Shown: piece by piece, positions 39,792-49,345 of the stretch
Numbering within the stretch: position 1 is the stretch's first letter
Layout: each line of letters starts with the position of its first letter
Assembly: GCF_001952935.1 (NCBI RefSeq)
Contig: NZ_CP018319.1
Coordinates: 248,001 to 312,000, forward strand
From: Pseudomonas frederiksbergensis
Lineage (GTDB): Bacteria; Pseudomonadota; Gammaproteobacteria; Pseudomonadales; Pseudomonadaceae
DNA: 64,000 nt
Reading direction: 5' to 3'
The notes under the pieces: generated by a model
Seen by the model: only the letters and a program-made list of their open reading frames with translations
The model's database searches: none
What the model was told of the DNA's origin: nothing
Program-made: the position numbers and the translations under genes

Positions 39792-42700
39792 TTAGAAATC
39801 CCGCTTGTAGAAGATGTCCAGCGAACTGGCCACGCCGCCCGCTGCTTCGAGGTAGACCTTCTTGCTCAGCTTGTAACGCAAGGCGATGGTGTTGGCCGGT
39901 TCGAACACGCCAACGCCATAACGCAGGCTGAGCTTCTCGGAGATATTGCCGCTGGCGACCACGCTGGTGGCGTTGCCGCTACCCTCGGTATCGAGCTGGA
40001 AATCCTGAATCCCGAGGTTTTTCGCCAAGCCGCTGGTCACCCCCGAACTGCCCATCAAGCCCAGCCCGAGCGCCGCTTGAGCCAACATGTTGTTGTCCTC
40101 ACCGTTGGTGCTCAGCGGGCGCCCCAGCACCAGATAGGACAACGCCTGTTCCTGGCTCATCGCCGGCTCGGAGAAGATCTGTGTGGTCGGCTGCTCGGCG
40201 CTGCCGCTCAGGCGAATGCCGGCGATCACGTCGTCGGTCTGGCGAATCGCTTCGATGTCCAGGTACGGCTGATCGATCGGGCCGGCAAAAAGCAAACGCG
40301 CCCGGCGTACGGTCAACCGCTGACCGTAGGCGCGATAACGCCCATCGTTGAGCCAGAGCTCGCCGCGGGTGTCCATGTTGTCGCCGATGTGCACATGACC
40401 TTGCAGGTTGGCGGTCAGGCCAAACCCGGCGAAGCTGAGTTTGTCCTGGCCGACCACCACATCGATATCCATCGCCATGGCCATCGGGGGTTTGCCCTCT
40501 TCGGTCTGCTGGCCGACGATCACCGTGTCATCGGACACCTTGACCGTCGATGGCGGCAACTCGCGCACGGTGATCTCGCCTTTGGGCACCAATACCTTGC
40601 CGACAATCGCCAGTTTGTCGTCCTTCACCGAAATCTTCAGGTCCGGCGCCATTTCCAGCTTGGCGTAGGGCTCGACGGTGACCGGCAATTGCGTACCTTT
40701 GAGCGCCAGATCCACCACCAATGCCTGACCCCAGGCGATGTTGCCGCTCAAAGTGCCCTGCCCGGTCTTGCCGCTTTTCCAGCCGCCGTTCAATTGCACG
40801 GTTTCGCCAGCAATCACGGCTTGAAGTTGCAGCGCTTCGAGGTCCATCGGCAGTTCAGGCCCGGAAATCTCGCCGTCGATGAGCAGCAGATTGCCGTTGA
40901 CCTGCGGCGCCAGCAGCGTACCGGCGAGCGTGCCGCTGCCATTCAAGCGTCCGGTCAGTTTCTCGACCATTGGCACGAATGGCCGCGCCACCGACAGGTC
41001 CAGACCATTCAGGCGGAACGAGCCGGTCAGTGGCTTGTCCTTCGGCAACGGATTGATCTGCGCCTGGAGCATCAGTTCACCCAGCTTGCCGCCGACGAAA
41101 TTGAGGTCAGTGTCGATGCGCTTGGGCGTGAGTTTGCTGTTGAGTTTCAGGGTCTGGTACGGGAAGTCCAGCCACTGGTCCTTTTCCTTGATGCGCAACG
41201 TGCCGCCGCTGGCATCGACGCTGATCAGGCCGTTCGGGCCGCTGGCCGGCAGGTCCAGTTGCAGGTCGGCGTTGAGCCGGCCCTTCCAGGCGAAATCCTT
41301 GGGCAACCACTGCGCCAGGCTGTCGATCGGGAACTGTTTGAGGTGATAACGCAGCTTCGGCTCAGGCATCAGGCGCTGGTCCTCACCGCACAGGCTGGCC
41401 GGGCCGGATGTCCAGCAATGGGCGCCGAAGTTGATCTTGCCGTCCGCCAGCCGTTCCAGCTTCGCCGGACCTTGCAGCTTCCAGTCCTGACCGCCGGCCT
41501 GGATATCGCCGCTGGCCAGGCGTCCACGCCAATTGCCTTGGTCCAGATTGCCGTCGAGGCCGAGCGCGAGTTTTAGCTTCGGCCCTTGCAGGTCGAGGGC
41601 GAGTTTCTGGTTTTTGATATCGCCCTGGCCGCTGGCGGTCAGCGTCCCCAGTGACGTTTCACCAGCCCGAATGCCGCTGCCCTTGAGGTCGATTTTCGCC
41701 CGTTGCGCGCTATCGAGGGTGGCGTCCAGATTCAGGCTTTGCAGGCGATTGTCTTCGAAGGCCAGTTGCGTGCCTTGCAGCCCGAGCTTGCCTTGCGGGG
41801 CCTTGAGTGTTCCGGCGACATCGACGCGACCATTGAGCTGACCGCGCAGTTGCGGCCACAACTGAGCCAGGCGCGGCAGCTTGATATCGATCTGACCGGC
41901 GAGCTTCTGTTGCAGGCTGCCCTTGCCGTTGATGCTGTTGTCGCCGAGGCGAACTTGCAGCGCGCTGAGGTTCCATTGCTCGCCACCGCCATCGGCTTTG
42001 GCCTGGATCACTGCCGGTTGACCGCGCAGTTTGCCTTTCAAGTCGAGATCAGCCGTCAGGCTGAGTGTTTCATTCTTCATCTCGCCCTTGCTGCGCAACG
42101 GTCCGGCCAGGATACCCGGCAACTCCGCGACCCAGTACGCCGGGTTGATCGCCGACAGGTCCAGCGCCGTGTCCCAGGCAATGCCATCGGCGAATTGCAG
42201 GTTCAGGTGCCCTTCGGCCTTGCCCTGCCCGGCTTCGAGTTGAAATTGTTGCAGGTAGATTTTCGTCAGGTCGCCGCTGAACGGGCTGGTCAGGCTGAAT
42301 TCTCCGGCCGGGCCGTCGAGTGCCGCTTTGAAGCTGCCGAGGTATTTACCGTCGGTGTAGGAGACTTCACCATTGAAACTGCGCAATGCCACTTCAGGTT
42401 CGTCGATCAGTGGATAGAGGCTGTGCCACGGGAAATCCAGCCAGTCGATTTTGGCATCGGCGCTCAGGCCTTTGCTCCAGTCGAGGTTGCCGGTGAGCTT
42501 CAGGCTTTGCTTGTCGTTGGCCGTGAGGTCCAGTCCGGCGATCTGAGCGCCATTGGCGTCGACCTTGCCTTGCAGCAACAACGCGACGGGGCCTTTTTCG
42601 CCCGGCAACGTGGCTTTGCCGAGCAACTGGTAACCGTTTTTCAGGTCGCCGTCGCCGGTGAGTTCCAGTTGGTTGAGTTGCAGGGTGTCCGGCAGATCGG

Positions 42701-43466
42701 CACCGGGCTTGAAGCCGTCAGCGGTGATCCGTGCCTTGGCCGGCAGGTTCTCCACCAGTGGTTGCAGCTCCCCGGTCAATTGCCCGTTCAGGTAACCGCT
42801 GCTGTCGGCTTTCAGGTTCAGGGTTTTCAGCAGATCGCCGTCGACCTTCAGGGCCAGCGTCCAAGGCGCGGTGCCGGGGGCTGGCAGGGTCAGTTGGCCT
42901 TGCGCCTTGAGCGGCCAGTTGCCGCTGGGTTGCAGCAGGCCTGAAAGATTCAGGCTCAGGTCATCCCTTTGCAAATGAACGGAATCGATCTGCAGACCGT
43001 TGGCCGTCCAGTGCGCCGCCAGTTGCAGGCCCTTGAGTTCTTCGCTGCCGTTGAACAGCAGGCTGCCGACCTGGACGTCGCCCAGTTCGATGGCCAGCGG
43101 CAAATCCAGGTCCGGAAGTTCGATCGAACCGCTGCTGTCTTCATCCGTGCCCGGTGGAAATTGCAGGCTGACTTGATCGGCCTTCAGTTGCTCGATGCAC
43201 AGTGCCATACGCGTCAGGCACAGCGGCGACCAGGCGAAAATCACCTTGCTCAGCTCAACCCGGCTGGTGTCTTGCTGCCACAACACACGGTCGGCGCTCC
43301 ACTGTCCGCCCAATCGGCCCTGATAATTTTCCACGGTCAGACCCGGCACGAACCCCAACGCCCAGCGGCTGCCCGTCGCCGTACCCAGCACGGTGGTCAC
43401 GGTCAAAACGACCAGCATCAGCAGCGCCAGAATCGCCAACAGCGTTATTTTCAAACCACGCTTCAC
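39792..43466 (-). CDS. tamB: Translocation and assembly module subunit TamB
   Basis: This 1224-residue protein is anchored in the inner membrane by one N-terminal helix (ITLLAILALLMLVVLTVTTVL, residues 7-27). A very long beta-rich, AsmA-like periplasmic groove follows, and the conserved C-terminal domain (DUF490) ends YLEAAGGVASSLDIFYKRDF. It spans the periplasm and works with TamA in outer-membrane protein assembly and phospholipid transfer. It overlaps tamA by 4 nt. Confidence 0.92.
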   Translation of the reverse strand: MKRGLKITLLAILALLMLVVLTVTTVLGTATGSRWALGFVPGLTVENYQGRLGGQWSADRVLWQQDTSRVELSKVIFAWSPLCLTRMALCIEQLKADQVSLQFPPGTDEDSSGSIELPDLDLPLAIELGDVQVGSLLFNGSEELKGLQLAAHWTANGLQIDSVHLQRDDLSLNLSGLLQPSGNWPLKAQGQLTLPAPGTAPWTLALKVDGDLLKTLNLKADSSGYLNGQLTGELQPLVENLPAKARITADGFKPGADLPDTLQLNQLELTGDGDLKNGYQLLGKATLPGEKGPVALLLQGKVDANGAQIAGLDLTANDKQSLKLTGNLDWSKGLSADAKIDWLDFPWHSLYPLIDEPEVALRSFNGEVSYTDGKYLGSFKAALDGPAGEFSLTSPFSGDLTKIYLQQFQLEAGQGKAEGHLNLQFADGIAWDTALDLSAINPAYWVAELPGILAGPLRSKGEMKNETLSLTADLDLKGKLRGQPAVIQAKADGGGEQWNLSALQVRLGDNSINGKGSLQQKLAGQIDIKLPRLAQLWPQLRGQLNGRVDVAGTLKAPQGKLGLQGTQLAFEDNRLQSLNLDATLDSAQRAKIDLKGSGIRAGETSLGTLTASGQGDIKNQKLALDLQGPKLKLALGLDGNLDQGNWRGRLASGDIQAGGQDWKLQGPAKLERLADGKINFGAHCWTSGPASLCGEDQRLMPEPKLRYHLKQFPIDSLAQWLPKDFAWKGRLNADLQLDLPASGPNGLISVDASGGTLRIKEKDQWLDFPYQTLKLNSKLTPKRIDTDLNFVGGKLGELMLQAQINPLPKDKPLTGSFRLNGLDLSVARPFVPMVEKLTGRLNGSGTLAGTLLAPQVNGNLLLIDGEISGPELPMDLEALQLQAVIAGETVQLNGGWKSGKTGQGTLSGNIAWGQALVVDLALKGTQLPVTVEPYAKLEMAPDLKISVKDDKLAIVGKVLVPKGEITVRELPPSTVKVSDDTVIVGQQTEEGKPPMAMAMDIDVVVGQDKLSFAGFGLTANLQGHVHIGDNMDTRGELWLNDGRYRAYGQRLTVRRARLLFAGPIDQPYLDIEAIRQTDDVIAGIRLSGSAEQPTTQIFSEPAMSQEQALSYLVLGRPLSTNGEDNNMLAQAALGLGLMGSSGVTSGLAKNLGIQDFQLDTEGSGNATSVVASGNISEKLSLRYGVGVFEPANTIALRYKLSKKVYLEAAGGVASSLDIFYKRDF

Positions 43467-45190
43467 AGCTCAGGCCCCATGGAAAAGTGCAGTCGAATGC
43501 CGCCGTCGTCGTCCATCGCATGGGCCAGGTCGAGGCGAATCGGCCCTACCGGAGAAACCCAGCGCACGCCGATACCGACGCCGGTCTTGAGGTTCGGCAG
43601 TTCGAGGGTATTGAAGGAGTTGCCCTGATCAATGAACGTCGCGACCCGCCATTTTTCGGCTACGGAGTACTGATACTCGACGCTGCCGGCAACCATGTAA
43701 CGGCCCCCGATGCGGTCGCCCTCGGAGTTTTCCGGGGACAGGCTCTGATAGTCGTAGCCGCGCACGCTCTGATCGCCACCGGCAAAAAAGCGCAGCGATG
43801 GTGGTACCGATTTGTAGCCGTTGGTGGCGCTGCCGCCGACCTGCACCCGACCGAGGAAGCGGTGTTTGTCGAAGACCGTGGTCAAGCCCTTCACCAACGC
43901 GGTGCCGTAAAGCAGGTTGGTGTCGGAACCCAAACCTTCCTTGGCCACTTTGGTCTCGAATTCCAGGCGATAACCGTTGTGCGGGTCAATGCGGTTATCA
44001 CTTTTAAGGTAGGAATAGCTGACGCCAGGCATCAGCAACGTGCTGAGCCCCGAGTCGTCACCAAGCCTGTATTCCTCGCGTTGCCATTTGAGCGACACCA
44101 CTCGCTGCCAACCGCTGGGCAGCTTGCTGTGCCACTCGGGACCGATGGTCAGCAGTTTGCTCAGGGAGTCCTTGTCGGCGATTTCTTCGTTCTGATAGCC
44201 ACCGGCGAACCGCAGCTTGTCGGTCAGCGGCGGGTCCAGGGGAATGTCGTAGAACACACCGACGTTCTGCCGAGGCGCCGAGACTTCGGTTTCCCAGCCA
44301 TAGCTGTGCCCCTGAGGGTTGACCCAGTGCCGCGTCCAGTTGGCCTTGACCCGTGGGCCGACGTCGGTGGAATAACCCAGCCCGAGACCCATGGTCCGTG
44401 GTTTGCGGGTTTCGAGTTTGACGTCCACCGGGATCACGTCGTTCTTGGACGCCGTCGGCGCCGCATCCACCCGTACGCTTTCGAAATAGCCACTCGACTG
44501 CATGGCCTGGCTGAGCTCAGCGATCAGTTCGGAGTCGTAAGGCGCCCCCTCCTTGAATGGCACCATGCGTTGTAGCAGGTCCTCGTCGAACGGCGTGTCC
44601 CCTTCAAAACTGACTTTGCCCAATGAATAACGCGGGCCGCTGTTGTAGACCAGTTCGATATCGGCGACGCCGGCTCGCGGGTCGACCAACAATTTCTGGC
44701 TGCTGAAATAACCACTGAAAAAGCCAAAACGCGAGGCCTGATTCTGAATCAGGCGCTTGGCGTCTTCGTAATGGCCATGGTTAAGCACTGCGCCGGTTTT
44801 CAGCGTATTGCTTTTGGGCACACGGAATGATTTGAGGGAGGCAGCAGGGCCGTCGACGCGAATGGTGACGTTGCGCAAATGCACCGGCTCGCCGGGCTCG
44901 ATGTTCAGCACCAGGCGCGGCGTCTTGCCGCCCTTCACATCCGAGTCGATCTGCGGCTGGTAATAACCCAAGGCCTGGGCGGCCTTGCGCGCCTGTTCTT
45001 CGGCGCCACGACTGAAGCGCAGCAAGGCTTCTTCGTCTCGATCGCCGAGGTTGCCAATATAGCCCTCTATATTGGCTTTCAGTTCATCGTTGGACGGTTT
45101 GATCCGCACATCCAATTCACTTTGCGCCAGTGCCGCGCAGCTGGTAATCAGCATCAGCGCGCCACTGGTAATTCTTCCTGGAAACTTCAT
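43463..45190 (-). CDS. tamA: Translocation and assembly module subunit TamA (Omp85 family)
   Basis: This 575-residue outer-membrane protein has a signal peptide (MKFPGRITSGALMLITSCAALAQ, cleaved near residue 23), three POTRA domains (to about residue 270) and a 16-strand barrel. The Omp85 motif region VRGYDYQSLSP is intact, as is a C-terminal strand ending FSMGPEL. ATG 45190 is the first codon giving a proper signal peptide. It forms an operon with tamB. Confidence 0.92.
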   Translation of the reverse strand: MKFPGRITSGALMLITSCAALAQSELDVRIKPSNDELKANIEGYIGNLGDRDEEALLRFSRGAEEQARKAAQALGYYQPQIDSDVKGGKTPRLVLNIEPGEPVHLRNVTIRVDGPAASLKSFRVPKSNTLKTGAVLNHGHYEDAKRLIQNQASRFGFFSGYFSSQKLLVDPRAGVADIELVYNSGPRYSLGKVSFEGDTPFDEDLLQRMVPFKEGAPYDSELIAELSQAMQSSGYFESVRVDAAPTASKNDVIPVDVKLETRKPRTMGLGLGYSTDVGPRVKANWTRHWVNPQGHSYGWETEVSAPRQNVGVFYDIPLDPPLTDKLRFAGGYQNEEIADKDSLSKLLTIGPEWHSKLPSGWQRVVSLKWQREEYRLGDDSGLSTLLMPGVSYSYLKSDNRIDPHNGYRLEFETKVAKEGLGSDTNLLYGTALVKGLTTVFDKHRFLGRVQVGGSATNGYKSVPPSLRFFAGGDQSVRGYDYQSLSPENSEGDRIGGRYMVAGSVEYQYSVAEKWRVATFIDQGNSFNTLELPNLKTGVGIGVRWVSPVGPIRLDLAHAMDDDGGIRLHFSMGPEL

Positions 45191-45255
45191 AGGCGCGGAT
45201 GCTATCACGAGCTTGGGAGCGTGATAGAGCCTGGCGTGCACCGAAAGTTCGACCT

Positions 45256-45906
45256 TTATGCCGTTGCTGTTTGTAACACCTGCGGATTGGCGTGGAAAAA
45301 CACGTGTTCGCGAATCGGTCCTACGGCGACCTCACCGATTTCCTCGTAGCCCTGACGCTTATAGAACTCCAGATAACGAGGATTCCCGGTATCCAGGATC
45401 ACACCCTCGGAGTGCTCATCCACCGCGCACCAGTTGTGCACCGCTTGCAGCAATTGTTCGCCGAAGTGTTTGCCCTGGAATTGCGGATGAACCCCCAGCA
45501 ATGGCAGCAGGTGTACCGAGTCGGACGGCACGCAAGCCATCACCGCATCGTGATACTCGAGATAGCGTCGGGTGCAGCGAAACCCGGTGCTGAGCACCAT
45601 GCGCAGACGCCAGGCCCAACTCTCTGTGATGCCAAGGCGACGTTGCGGCGGCGCGATCAACGCGATGCCGATCAACCGGTCGTTGACCAGCAGGCCGATG
45701 GCCGGCAAGTCCTGAAGAAAGTGTTGTTTGACCAGCTCGCGCACGGTGGCGCGGACCCGCTGTTCATAACCGGGGCGCTCCGCTTCGAACAGGTAGCCGA
45801 ACGTCGGCTCATGCCGGTAAGCCTGGTACAGCAATGAACGTGCTTCGCGGGAATAGCCGCTGTCGAGCATGTGAATATCGGCGATGACAGTGGAAGTTTC
45901 GGGCAT
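45256..45906 (-). CDS. GNAT-family N-acetyltransferase
   Basis: This 216-residue protein has the GNAT acetyl-CoA binding signature LLPLLGVHPQFQGKHFGEQLLQAV (Q/RxxGxG/A-like: QGKHFG) and the late motif NPRYLEFYKRQGYEEIGEV. The substrate is unknown. ATG 45906 lies 9 nt from GGGGAG; a longer in-frame start exists at 46020 but adds an unrelated tail. It sits 65 nt upstream of tamA on the same strand and may share its transcript. Confidence 0.8.
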   Translation of the reverse strand: MPETSTVIADIHMLDSGYSREARSLLYQAYRHEPTFGYLFEAERPGYEQRVRATVRELVKQHFLQDLPAIGLLVNDRLIGIALIAPPQRRLGITESWAWRLRMVLSTGFRCTRRYLEYHDAVMACVPSDSVHLLPLLGVHPQFQGKHFGEQLLQAVHNWCAVDEHSEGVILDTGNPRYLEFYKRQGYEEIGEVAVGPIREHVFFHANPQVLQTATA

Positions 45907-46217
45907 AACGGTTGATCTCCCCTGGCACAGGTCAGATGACTGCGCTCTTCTGGTTACGAGCCTATAGCGCTGGCACAGTTCCTTGCTGATCCGAATCAGT
46001 GTTGGTTGTGATGCCGCCATCGTCGGAACGCCGCCCGGAACCGGCTCGCTCCCACAAAGGTATAGACCAGACTCCTAACCTGTGGGAGCGGGCTTGCTCG
46101 CGAAGGGGCCCTCACCGCCAATATAGATCTGACAGAACACAGTGAATCCCCTCACCCCAACACTGGCCCCATTCCTACATGTCAGCTAGCATCGCCCTTT
46201 TGCCAGGACTGCCGACC
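45907..46217. other. Intergenic region between the GNAT gene and xthA
   Basis: This divergent 311-nt gap has no gene. It holds a REP pair at about 46038-46108 (GGCTCGCTCCCACAAAGG and TGTGGGAGCGGGCTTGCTCGCGA). TGGCACAGTTCCTTGCT at 45970 resembles a sigma-54 site but has the wrong spacing. Confidence 0.6.
46038..46108. repeat. Inverted REP pair, left copy truncated
   Basis: A short left arm (CTCGCTCCCACA) and a full right unit TGTGGGAGCGGGCTTGCTCG are in opposite orientation. Confidence 0.7.
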
Positions 46218-47030
46218 ATGAAGATCGTCTCCTTCAACATCAACGGGCTGCGCGCTCGCCCTCATCAGCTGGCGGCGCTGATCGAAAAGCATCAGCCAGA
46301 TGTGATCGGACTGCAGGAAACCAAGGTGCACGACGACCAATTCCCGCTGGCCGAGGTTCAGGCGCTGGGCTATCACGTGTATTTCCATGGTCAAAAAGGT
46401 CATTACGGCGTCGCCCTGCTCTCGCGCCAGGAACCTATCGCGCTGCACAAAGGTTTCGTCACCGATGAAGAAGACGCTCAGCGCCGCTTCATCTGGGGCA
46501 CGTTCGCCGACACCAATGGCGTGCCGGTGACCATCATGAACGGCTATTTCCCACAGGGCGAAAGCCGCGATCATCCGACCAAGTTCCCGGCCAAGGAACG
46601 TTTTTACAGCGATCTGCAGCAGTTGCTGGAAAGCCAGTTCAGCAACGATCAGCCAGTGGTGGTGATGGGCGACGTGAACATTTCCCCTGAAGACTGCGAC
46701 ATCGGTATCGGCCCGGACAACATGAAACGCTGGCTGAAAACCGGCAAATGCAGCTTCCTGCCGGAAGAACGCGAGTGGATGGCCCGGCTGAAGAACTGGG
46801 GCCTGGTGGACAGCTTCCGTCACTTGAACCCGGAAGTGGCCGACCGTTTCAGCTGGTTCGACTACCGTAGCCGCGGTTTTGAGGATGAGCCCAAGCGTGG
46901 CCTGCGGATTGACTTGATCATGGCGTCCCACGGGTTGTTGCCACGGGTGAAGGACGCAGGTGTGGATTACGAACTGCGCGGGATGGAAAAACCGTCGGAT
47001 CATGCGCCGATCTGGCTTGAATTGAGCTGA
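46218..47030 (+). CDS. xthA: Exodeoxyribonuclease III
   Basis: This 270-residue Mg-dependent AP endonuclease and 3'-exonuclease acts in base excision repair. Family residues are visible: [20 protein letters not shown] (catalytic Glu), [27 protein letters not shown], and the terminal [10 protein letters not shown] with the catalytic His. The ATG at 46218 ([10 protein letters not shown]) is the family start. A short palindromic repeat follows the stop. Confidence 0.95.
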   Translation: MKIVSFNINGLRARPHQLAALIEKHQPDVIGLQETKVHDDQFPLAEVQALGYHVYFHGQKGHYGVALLSRQEPIALHKGFVTDEEDAQRRFIWGTFADTNGVPVTIMNGYFPQGESRDHPTKFPAKERFYSDLQQLLESQFSNDQPVVVMGDVNISPEDCDIGIGPDNMKRWLKTGKCSFLPEEREWMARLKNWGLVDSFRHLNPEVADRFSWFDYRSRGFEDEPKRGLRIDLIMASHGLLPRVKDAGVDYELRGMEKPSDHAPIWLELS

Positions 47031-47042
47031 TCCGGTTTCGCT

Positions 47043-47073
47043 GATCGTTCCCACGCTCTGCGTGGGAACGATC
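47043..47073. repeat. Minimal palindromic repeat (half of the 150-bp family)
   Basis: GATCGTTCCCACG-CTCTG-CGTGGGAACGATC is a perfect hairpin 12 nt after the xthA stop. The sequence equals the outer arms of the 150-bp repeats joined together, as if the centre had been deleted. Confidence 0.85.
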
Positions 47074-47149
47074 CGTCACACCCTGTCATCTTTCAGAAAC
47101 CTTACTGACTTATTCTCCCGGCACTTCCTTTGGCTTATAAGGTGCCGGC

Positions 47150-48490
47150 ATGACGCTGCGCGTGTTGTTCCTGTCGATGCTGTGCGCCTGGCTGCCGCTG
47201 ACGGCTTCGGCTGGCGCATTGCCGACGCCCAAGACTGGCCCGGTGCTGCGCATCCAGGGTTCCAACACCATTGGCGCGGCACTGGGCCCGGCGCTGGTTG
47301 AAGGGTTGATGCGCGAACAGGGCCTGCTCAAGGTTCACAGCGAGGCCCCGGACAAAGCCAACGAACTGCGCGTCATCGGTGAAACTGATCAGGGCCGCCG
47401 GGTCGCGGTGGATATTGCGGCCCACGGTTCCAGTACCGGTTTCACCGCCCTGAAAACCGCCACCGCCGACCTCGCCGCCTCCTCGCGTCCGATCAAGGAC
47501 AGCGAACGGGCAGACCTCGCACGCTTGGGCGATTTTAAAAGCGCCGGCGCCGAGCAGGTCATCGCCATCGACGGCCTGGCGATCATCCTTCATCCGCAAA
47601 ATCCATTAAGTGAACTGAACACCGAACAACTGGCGCGAATCTTCAGCGGCGAAGCAAAAACCTGGGAAGAACTCGGCGGCAGCGGTGGGACGATTCATCT
47701 CTATGCGCGGGATGACCAATCGGGCACCTACGACACGTTCAAGGAATTGGTCCTCAGTCGTCGTGGGAAAACGCTGAGCAGCGCTGCGAAACGGTTCGAA
47801 TCCAGCGAGCAATTGTCCGACGCGGTTAGCCTGGACCCGCAAGGGATCGGCTTCATCGGCCTGCCTTACGTGCGTCAGGCCAAAGCCGTGGCGATTGCCG
47901 ATGGCCAATCCCAAGCCATGTTGCCGCTCAACAGCTTGATCGCCACGGAAGACTATCCATTGTCGCGCCGGCTGTTCTTTTACCTACCGCCCAACGGCAA
48001 AAACCCTTGGGCCGCCGCATTGGTGGCGTTTGCCCAAAGCAGCAAAGGTCAGGCGATTGTCGCGGCCAATGGTTTTATCGCCCAGACCGTCCAGGCCATG
48101 ACGGTCACGCCAAATGCATTGATGCCGGAGGGTTATCAGGCGCTCAGTCGCCATGCCCAGCGCCTGACCGTTAATTTCCGTTTCGAAGAAGGCAGTGCGA
48201 TGCTGGACAACAAGGCGCGGCAGGACCTGTCGCGGGTGCTCGACTATATACAGCAGCACGAGAAGACCAATCGGCAGGTGACACTGGTGGGGTTTGGCGA
48301 CGCCAAAAGTGATCCGGCGCGGGCCGATCTGCTGTCGAAACTGCGCGCCATGGCGGTGCGGCGGGAACTGGTGAAAAGCGGCGTGGTGTTTCGCGAGATT
48401 CGTGGTTTTGGCGCCGAGATGCCGGTGGCGGCCAATAGCGCAGATGAAGGACGAATCAAGAATCGGCGGGTTGAGGTTTGGGTGTATTGA
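47150..48490 (+). CDS. PstS-like substrate-binding domain fused to an OmpA peptidoglycan-binding domain
   Basis: This 446-residue protein has a signal peptide ending near TASA (about residue 21). A phosphate-binding-protein-like domain follows (about 30-300): IQGSNTIGAALGP, GSSTGFTALKTATADLAASSRPI, RDDQSGTYDTFKELVL. The C-terminal OmpA/MotB domain (about 340-446) is NFRFEEGSAMLDNKARQDLS, VGFGDAKSDP, SADEGRIKNRRVEVWVY. This architecture suggests a ligand-binding protein held to the cell wall rather than a free transporter component. No pst genes are adjacent. The ligand may be phosphate, but the binding residues were not verified. Confidence 0.82.
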   Translation: MTLRVLFLSMLCAWLPLTASAGALPTPKTGPVLRIQGSNTIGAALGPALVEGLMREQGLLKVHSEAPDKANELRVIGETDQGRRVAVDIAAHGSSTGFTALKTATADLAASSRPIKDSERADLARLGDFKSAGAEQVIAIDGLAIILHPQNPLSELNTEQLARIFSGEAKTWEELGGSGGTIHLYARDDQSGTYDTFKELVLSRRGKTLSSAAKRFESSEQLSDAVSLDPQGIGFIGLPYVRQAKAVAIADGQSQAMLPLNSLIATEDYPLSRRLFFYLPPNGKNPWAAALVAFAQSSKGQAIVAANGFIAQTVQAMTVTPNALMPEGYQALSRHAQRLTVNFRFEEGSAMLDNKARQDLSRVLDYIQQHEKTNRQVTLVGFGDAKSDPARADLLSKLRAMAVRRELVKSGVVFREIRGFGAEMPVAANSADEGRIKNRRVEVWVY

Positions 48491-48533
48491 TGCCTCGGCT
48501 GATTCAGAAACACCCTTTGCGGTAAGTGGGCGT

Positions 48534-48684
48534 CCTGTGGCGAGGGGGCTTGTCGGAACGCCGCACCGTCCCGTTCGGCTGCGAAGCAGTCGTAAAACCG
48601 ATGAATGCAGTCTTCCTGAAAAACGCGGGCAACCGGTTTGGGGCGGCTTCGCCACCCAACGGGGGCAAGCCCCCTCGCCACAGG
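48534..48684. repeat. Palindromic intergenic repeat (GGCGAGGGGGCTTGTC family)
   Basis: The ends are CCTGTGGCGAGGGGGCTTGTC and GGGGGCAAGCCCCCTCGCCAC, inverted copies. The interior holds GGAACGCCGCACCG and GGGGCGGCTTCGCC. It is the fullest copy in the window and lies between convergent genes. Confidence 0.8.
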
Positions 48685-48715
48685 TTTTCGTTTGCCTCAA
48701 GAATTCCTTGAGCCG

Positions 48716-49234
48716 TTAGCCAAGCAGTTTCTGCAACTGCGCCGTGGTATCCACCGCGCCCATGGTCTTGGCGGCATCCAGCGCAGACACGCCATTGGCG
48801 TCCTTGGCTTTCGGGTCGGCGCCTTTGCTGATCAGGTAGTCGACAATTTCCACGCGATTGAACATCGCCGCCATCATCAGCGCAGTGCGACCGTCGAAGG
48901 ACGAACCTTCCACTTGCGCGCCGCCTTCAACCAGTGCCTTGACCACCGCCAGATCACCCTTGAACGCCGCGCCGGCAATCGGGCTCTGGCCGTTGTCGTT
49001 ACGGATTTCCGGGTCGGCCTTGTGTTCGAGCAGGACTTTCACCGTCTCCACATGGCCGTGGTAAGCGGCCAGCATCAGCAGCGTATCGCCCTTGTGGTTA
49101 CGCAGGTTCGGCGGCAGGCCCTTGGTCAACAGCGCAGCCATCATGGCCGCATCGCCCTCACGCGCCTTGTTGAATACCTGTTCGGCAAATTCAGCGGCTT
49201 CTTCGGGGGACATCTGGCGGCTTTGGTCGGACAT
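48716..49234 (-). CDS. Ankyrin-repeat protein
   Basis: This 172-residue protein has no signal peptide. An N-terminal helix (MSPEEAAEFAEQVFNKAREGD) is followed by four ankyrin repeats with the usual D/N-G-x-T/S-x-L-x-x-A pattern (HKGDTLLMLAAYHGH, DNGQSPIAGAAFKGD, FDGRTALMMAAMFNR, ANGVSALDAAKTMG). It is probably a cytoplasmic protein-protein interaction module; the partner is unknown. ATG 49234 follows GGAGTGCCCA. Confidence 0.85.
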   Translation of the reverse strand: MSDQSRQMSPEEAAEFAEQVFNKAREGDAAMMAALLTKGLPPNLRNHKGDTLLMLAAYHGHVETVKVLLEHKADPEIRNDNGQSPIAGAAFKGDLAVVKALVEGGAQVEGSSFDGRTALMMAAMFNRVEIVDYLISKGADPKAKDANGVSALDAAKTMGAVDTTAQLQKLLG

Positions 49235-49345
49235 TGGGCACTCCACGTTCTGTTATTCGCAAAGCCGACAGTTTCCCGAGCAGCCCCGAGGCTGTCACTT
49301 CTTTTTTCTCATGGACGGCCATAGCCACATTCAATAGCGCTGCAT

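Noticed and set aside
45970..45987. TGGCACAGTTCCTTGCT as a sigma-54 promoter towards xthA
   Set aside because: The GG-to-GC distance is one base too long, and sigma-54 does not tolerate spacing changes well.
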